The notes under the pieces: generated by a model
Seen by the model: only the letters and a program-made list of their open reading frames with translations
The model's database searches: none
What the model was told of the DNA's origin: nothing
Shown here: in pieces, positions 62,591 to 64,000 of the stretch
Position numbering within the stretch: the stretch's first letter is position 1
How the letters are laid out: each line of letters begins with the position of its first letter
Position numbers and translations under genes: made by a program
From: Helicobacter macacae MIT 99-5501
GTDB lineage: Bacteria > Campylobacterota > Campylobacteria > Campylobacterales > Helicobacteraceae
Reading direction: 5' to 3'
Assembly: GCF_000507845.1 (NCBI RefSeq)
Contig: NZ_KI669454.1
Coordinates: 558,001-622,000 of the forward strand
DNA length: 64,000 nt

Positions 62591-62675
62591 ATTATAGGCT
62601 AGATTTGTCCCTATACTATACACTATCTTGCTTGCAAAATGCGCAAAAACGCCAAGATTTTACAAAGATTTTACA
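62591..62675 (-). promoter_or_regulatory. phoB promoter -10 and candidate Pho box
   Basis: On the minus strand a TATAAT (62591-62596) lies 37 bases before phoB. Further upstream, TTTTACA-AAGA-TTTTACA (plus strand, 62658-62675) repeats the 11-base spaced motif seen before pstS. The distance to the -10 is larger than usual. The box may alternatively serve the divergent carB side of the 312-base gap. Confidence 0.5.
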
Positions 62676-62866
62676 TTTTGATTTTGCATTGTGTTTAGCA
62701 TTTGAGAATCTTTGTAGAATCTAAACACAATTTAAGCCCATTTTGTATAAAATTTTGAAATTTTGCAAAAAATAAAGCATAGACGCAAAAAGCAAAATCT
62801 AAACGCAGTGAAACGCCCTACAAATCGCAATAAAATCATTCCCTAAGAACTTCAAAAGGACTTCAA

Positions 62867-64000
62867 ATGCCACAACGCACCGACATTAAAAATATCTTAC
62901 TTATTGGCTCTGGACCCATTGTCATTGGGCAGGCGTGTGAGTTTGACTACTCTGGCACGCAAGCTGCAAAGACGCTCAAAAACTTGGGCTACCGCGTGGT
63001 GTTAATCAACTCCAATCCCGCTACGATTATGACTGACCCTGATTTTGCCCACCGCACTTATATCGAGCCGATTACCAAAGAAGTCATCACAAATATTATC
63101 GCACAAGAAAAAATTGATGCGATTTTGCCTACTATGGGCGGACAAACCGCGCTTAATGTCGCAATGGAAATGTATGAAAGCGGGGCACTAGATGGGGTAA
63201 AGTTTTTGGGTGCAAACCCCGCTGCAATCAAAAAAGGCGAGGATAGACAGGCGTTCAAAGAAGCAATGCTAAAGATTGGAATGGACTTGCCAAAGAGCCA
63301 TTATGCCTACAATGAGGAGGAGGCAGAACAAGCCGCGCAAAATATCGGCTTCCCGCTTATCATTCGCGCAAGCTACACACTCGCAGGTGGCGGCAGTGGC
63401 GTGGCGTATAATATCGAGGAGTTTAAGGCGTTAGCAAAAGCGGGGCTAGAGGCAAGCCCGATAAATGAGATTCTCATCGAGGAAAGCCTACTAGGGTGGA
63501 AAGAATTTGAAATGGAGGTAATCCGCGATAAAAATGATAACTGCATAATCGTGTGTAGCATCGAGAATCTAGACCCTATGGGCGTGCATACGGGCGATTC
63601 TATCACTATCGCTCCCGCGCTCACGCTCACGGACAAAGAGTATCAGCGAATGCGCGATGCGAGCTTCAAAATCCTGCGTGAAATCGGCGTGGATACGGGC
63701 GGGAGCAATGTGCAATTTGCCATAAATCCTAAAAACGGGCGAATGACGGTGATAGAAATGAACCCGCGCGTATCGCGTAGCTCGGCACTAGCGAGTAAAG
63801 CCACAGGCTACCCCATAGCCAAAGTCGCCACAATGCTTGCCGTTGGATTTAGCCTTGATGAGATTAGCAATGACATTACAGGCACACCTGCAAGCTTTGA
63901 GCCTAGCATTGATTATATCGTTACCAAAATCCCGCGCTTTGCGTTTGAGAAATTCCCCCTAGCGGACTCTACGCTTACTACTTCGATGAAGTCTATCGGT
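62867..64000 (+). CDS. carB: Carbamoyl-phosphate synthase large subunit, N-terminal part (3' end outside window)
   Basis: CarB makes carbamoyl phosphate for arginine and pyrimidine synthesis with the CarA glutaminase. The 378 codons present cover the first ATP-grasp half: [20 protein letters not shown] (residues ~11-30), [62 protein letters not shown], and [24 protein letters not shown]. The start is fixed by AAAAGGA six bases upstream. The frame is open to the window's end. It is divergent from phoBR. In H. pylori this enzyme is also a single large chain. Confidence 0.97.
   Translation, partial: MPQRTDIKNILLIGSGPIVIGQACEFDYSGTQAAKTLKNLGYRVVLINSNPATIMTDPDFAHRTYIEPITKEVITNIIAQEKIDAILPTMGGQTALNVAMEMYESGALDGVKFLGANPAAIKKGEDRQAFKEAMLKIGMDLPKSHYAYNEEEAEQAAQNIGFPLIIRASYTLAGGGSGVAYNIEEFKALAKAGLEASPINEILIEESLLGWKEFEMEVIRDKNDNCIIVCSIENLDPMGVHTGDSITIAPALTLTDKEYQRMRDASFKILREIGVDTGGSNVQFAINPKNGRMTVIEMNPRVSRSSALASKATGYPIAKVATMLAVGFSLDEISNDITGTPASFEPSIDYIVTKIPRFAFEKFPLADSTLTTSMKSIG

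Overview
The window comes from the chromosome of a Helicobacter-type epsilonproteobacterium, most likely an enterohepatic (non-pylori) species. The evidence is the AT-rich sequence, the HobA initiation regulator, the H. pylori-like blocks dnaX-tsaE-lptB-rpoN and nudH-lysC-hobA-holB-folP, a VacA-family autotransporter, RpoN-type flagellar control, homopolymer phase-variation tracts, and genes H. pylori lacks (proB, a Pst transporter with PhoBR, pseudopilins). The species cannot be named from the sequence alone.

Layout. 1-6.4 kb (+): dnaX C-terminus, tsaE, lptB, rpoN, mutS2. 6.7-16.2 kb: clpB (-), ctpA, uppS and kdsB (+), a DHH phosphoesterase and flhA (-). 16.2-20.4 kb is an accessory patch: repeat-rich non-coding DNA (27-bp minisatellites, dispersed composite repeats), then a tight three-gene operon encoding a YaaW/UPF0174-GTPase fusion, a tail-anchored small protein and a soluble protein with a Gly/Ser-rich middle. 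20.4-30.1 kb (-): a Sel1-repeat protein, folP, holB, hobA, lysC, nudH, a META-domain lipoprotein, two orphan pseudopilins, mtnN and fabD. 30.4-40.1 kb (+): a TsaC-like protein, an S4 protein, a VacA-like autotransporter, pdxA, maf, a CcoS-reductase fusion, and an FkbM methyltransferase switched by a G15 tract. 40.4-42.5 kb (-): proB and flgG, the latter with a sigma54-type promoter.

42.8-48.6 kb (+) is a surface/secretion locus: three paralogous outer-membrane barrels, a 100-residue Sec-exported protein carrying a bacteriocin-type leader motif in front of a short cationic C-terminal peptide, a FapF/transporter-like barrel, and a periplasmic C39 peptidase. I infer a peptide-export and maturation system. 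48.9-52.7 kb holds pstSCAB, and 60.1-62.6 kb holds phoBR. Both are preceded by the same 11-bp-spaced direct repeat, a candidate Pho box. Between them lies a defence-type island (52.8-60.0 kb): a YafQ-type toxin-antitoxin pair, a HEPN/Abi-like protein, a phase-variable type IIG restriction-modification gene (G11 tract at its 5' end, A7 frameshift at its 3' end, repeat elements inserted in frame), small membrane proteins including a 28-residue one, a decayed gene and more dispersed repeats. The window ends in carB.

Phase variation is a theme: poly-G tracts control two coding regions (FkbM and the type IIG enzyme, both apparently out of frame with their best start here), and poly-T tracts lie in the promoters of the first outer-membrane protein and the VacA-like autotransporter.
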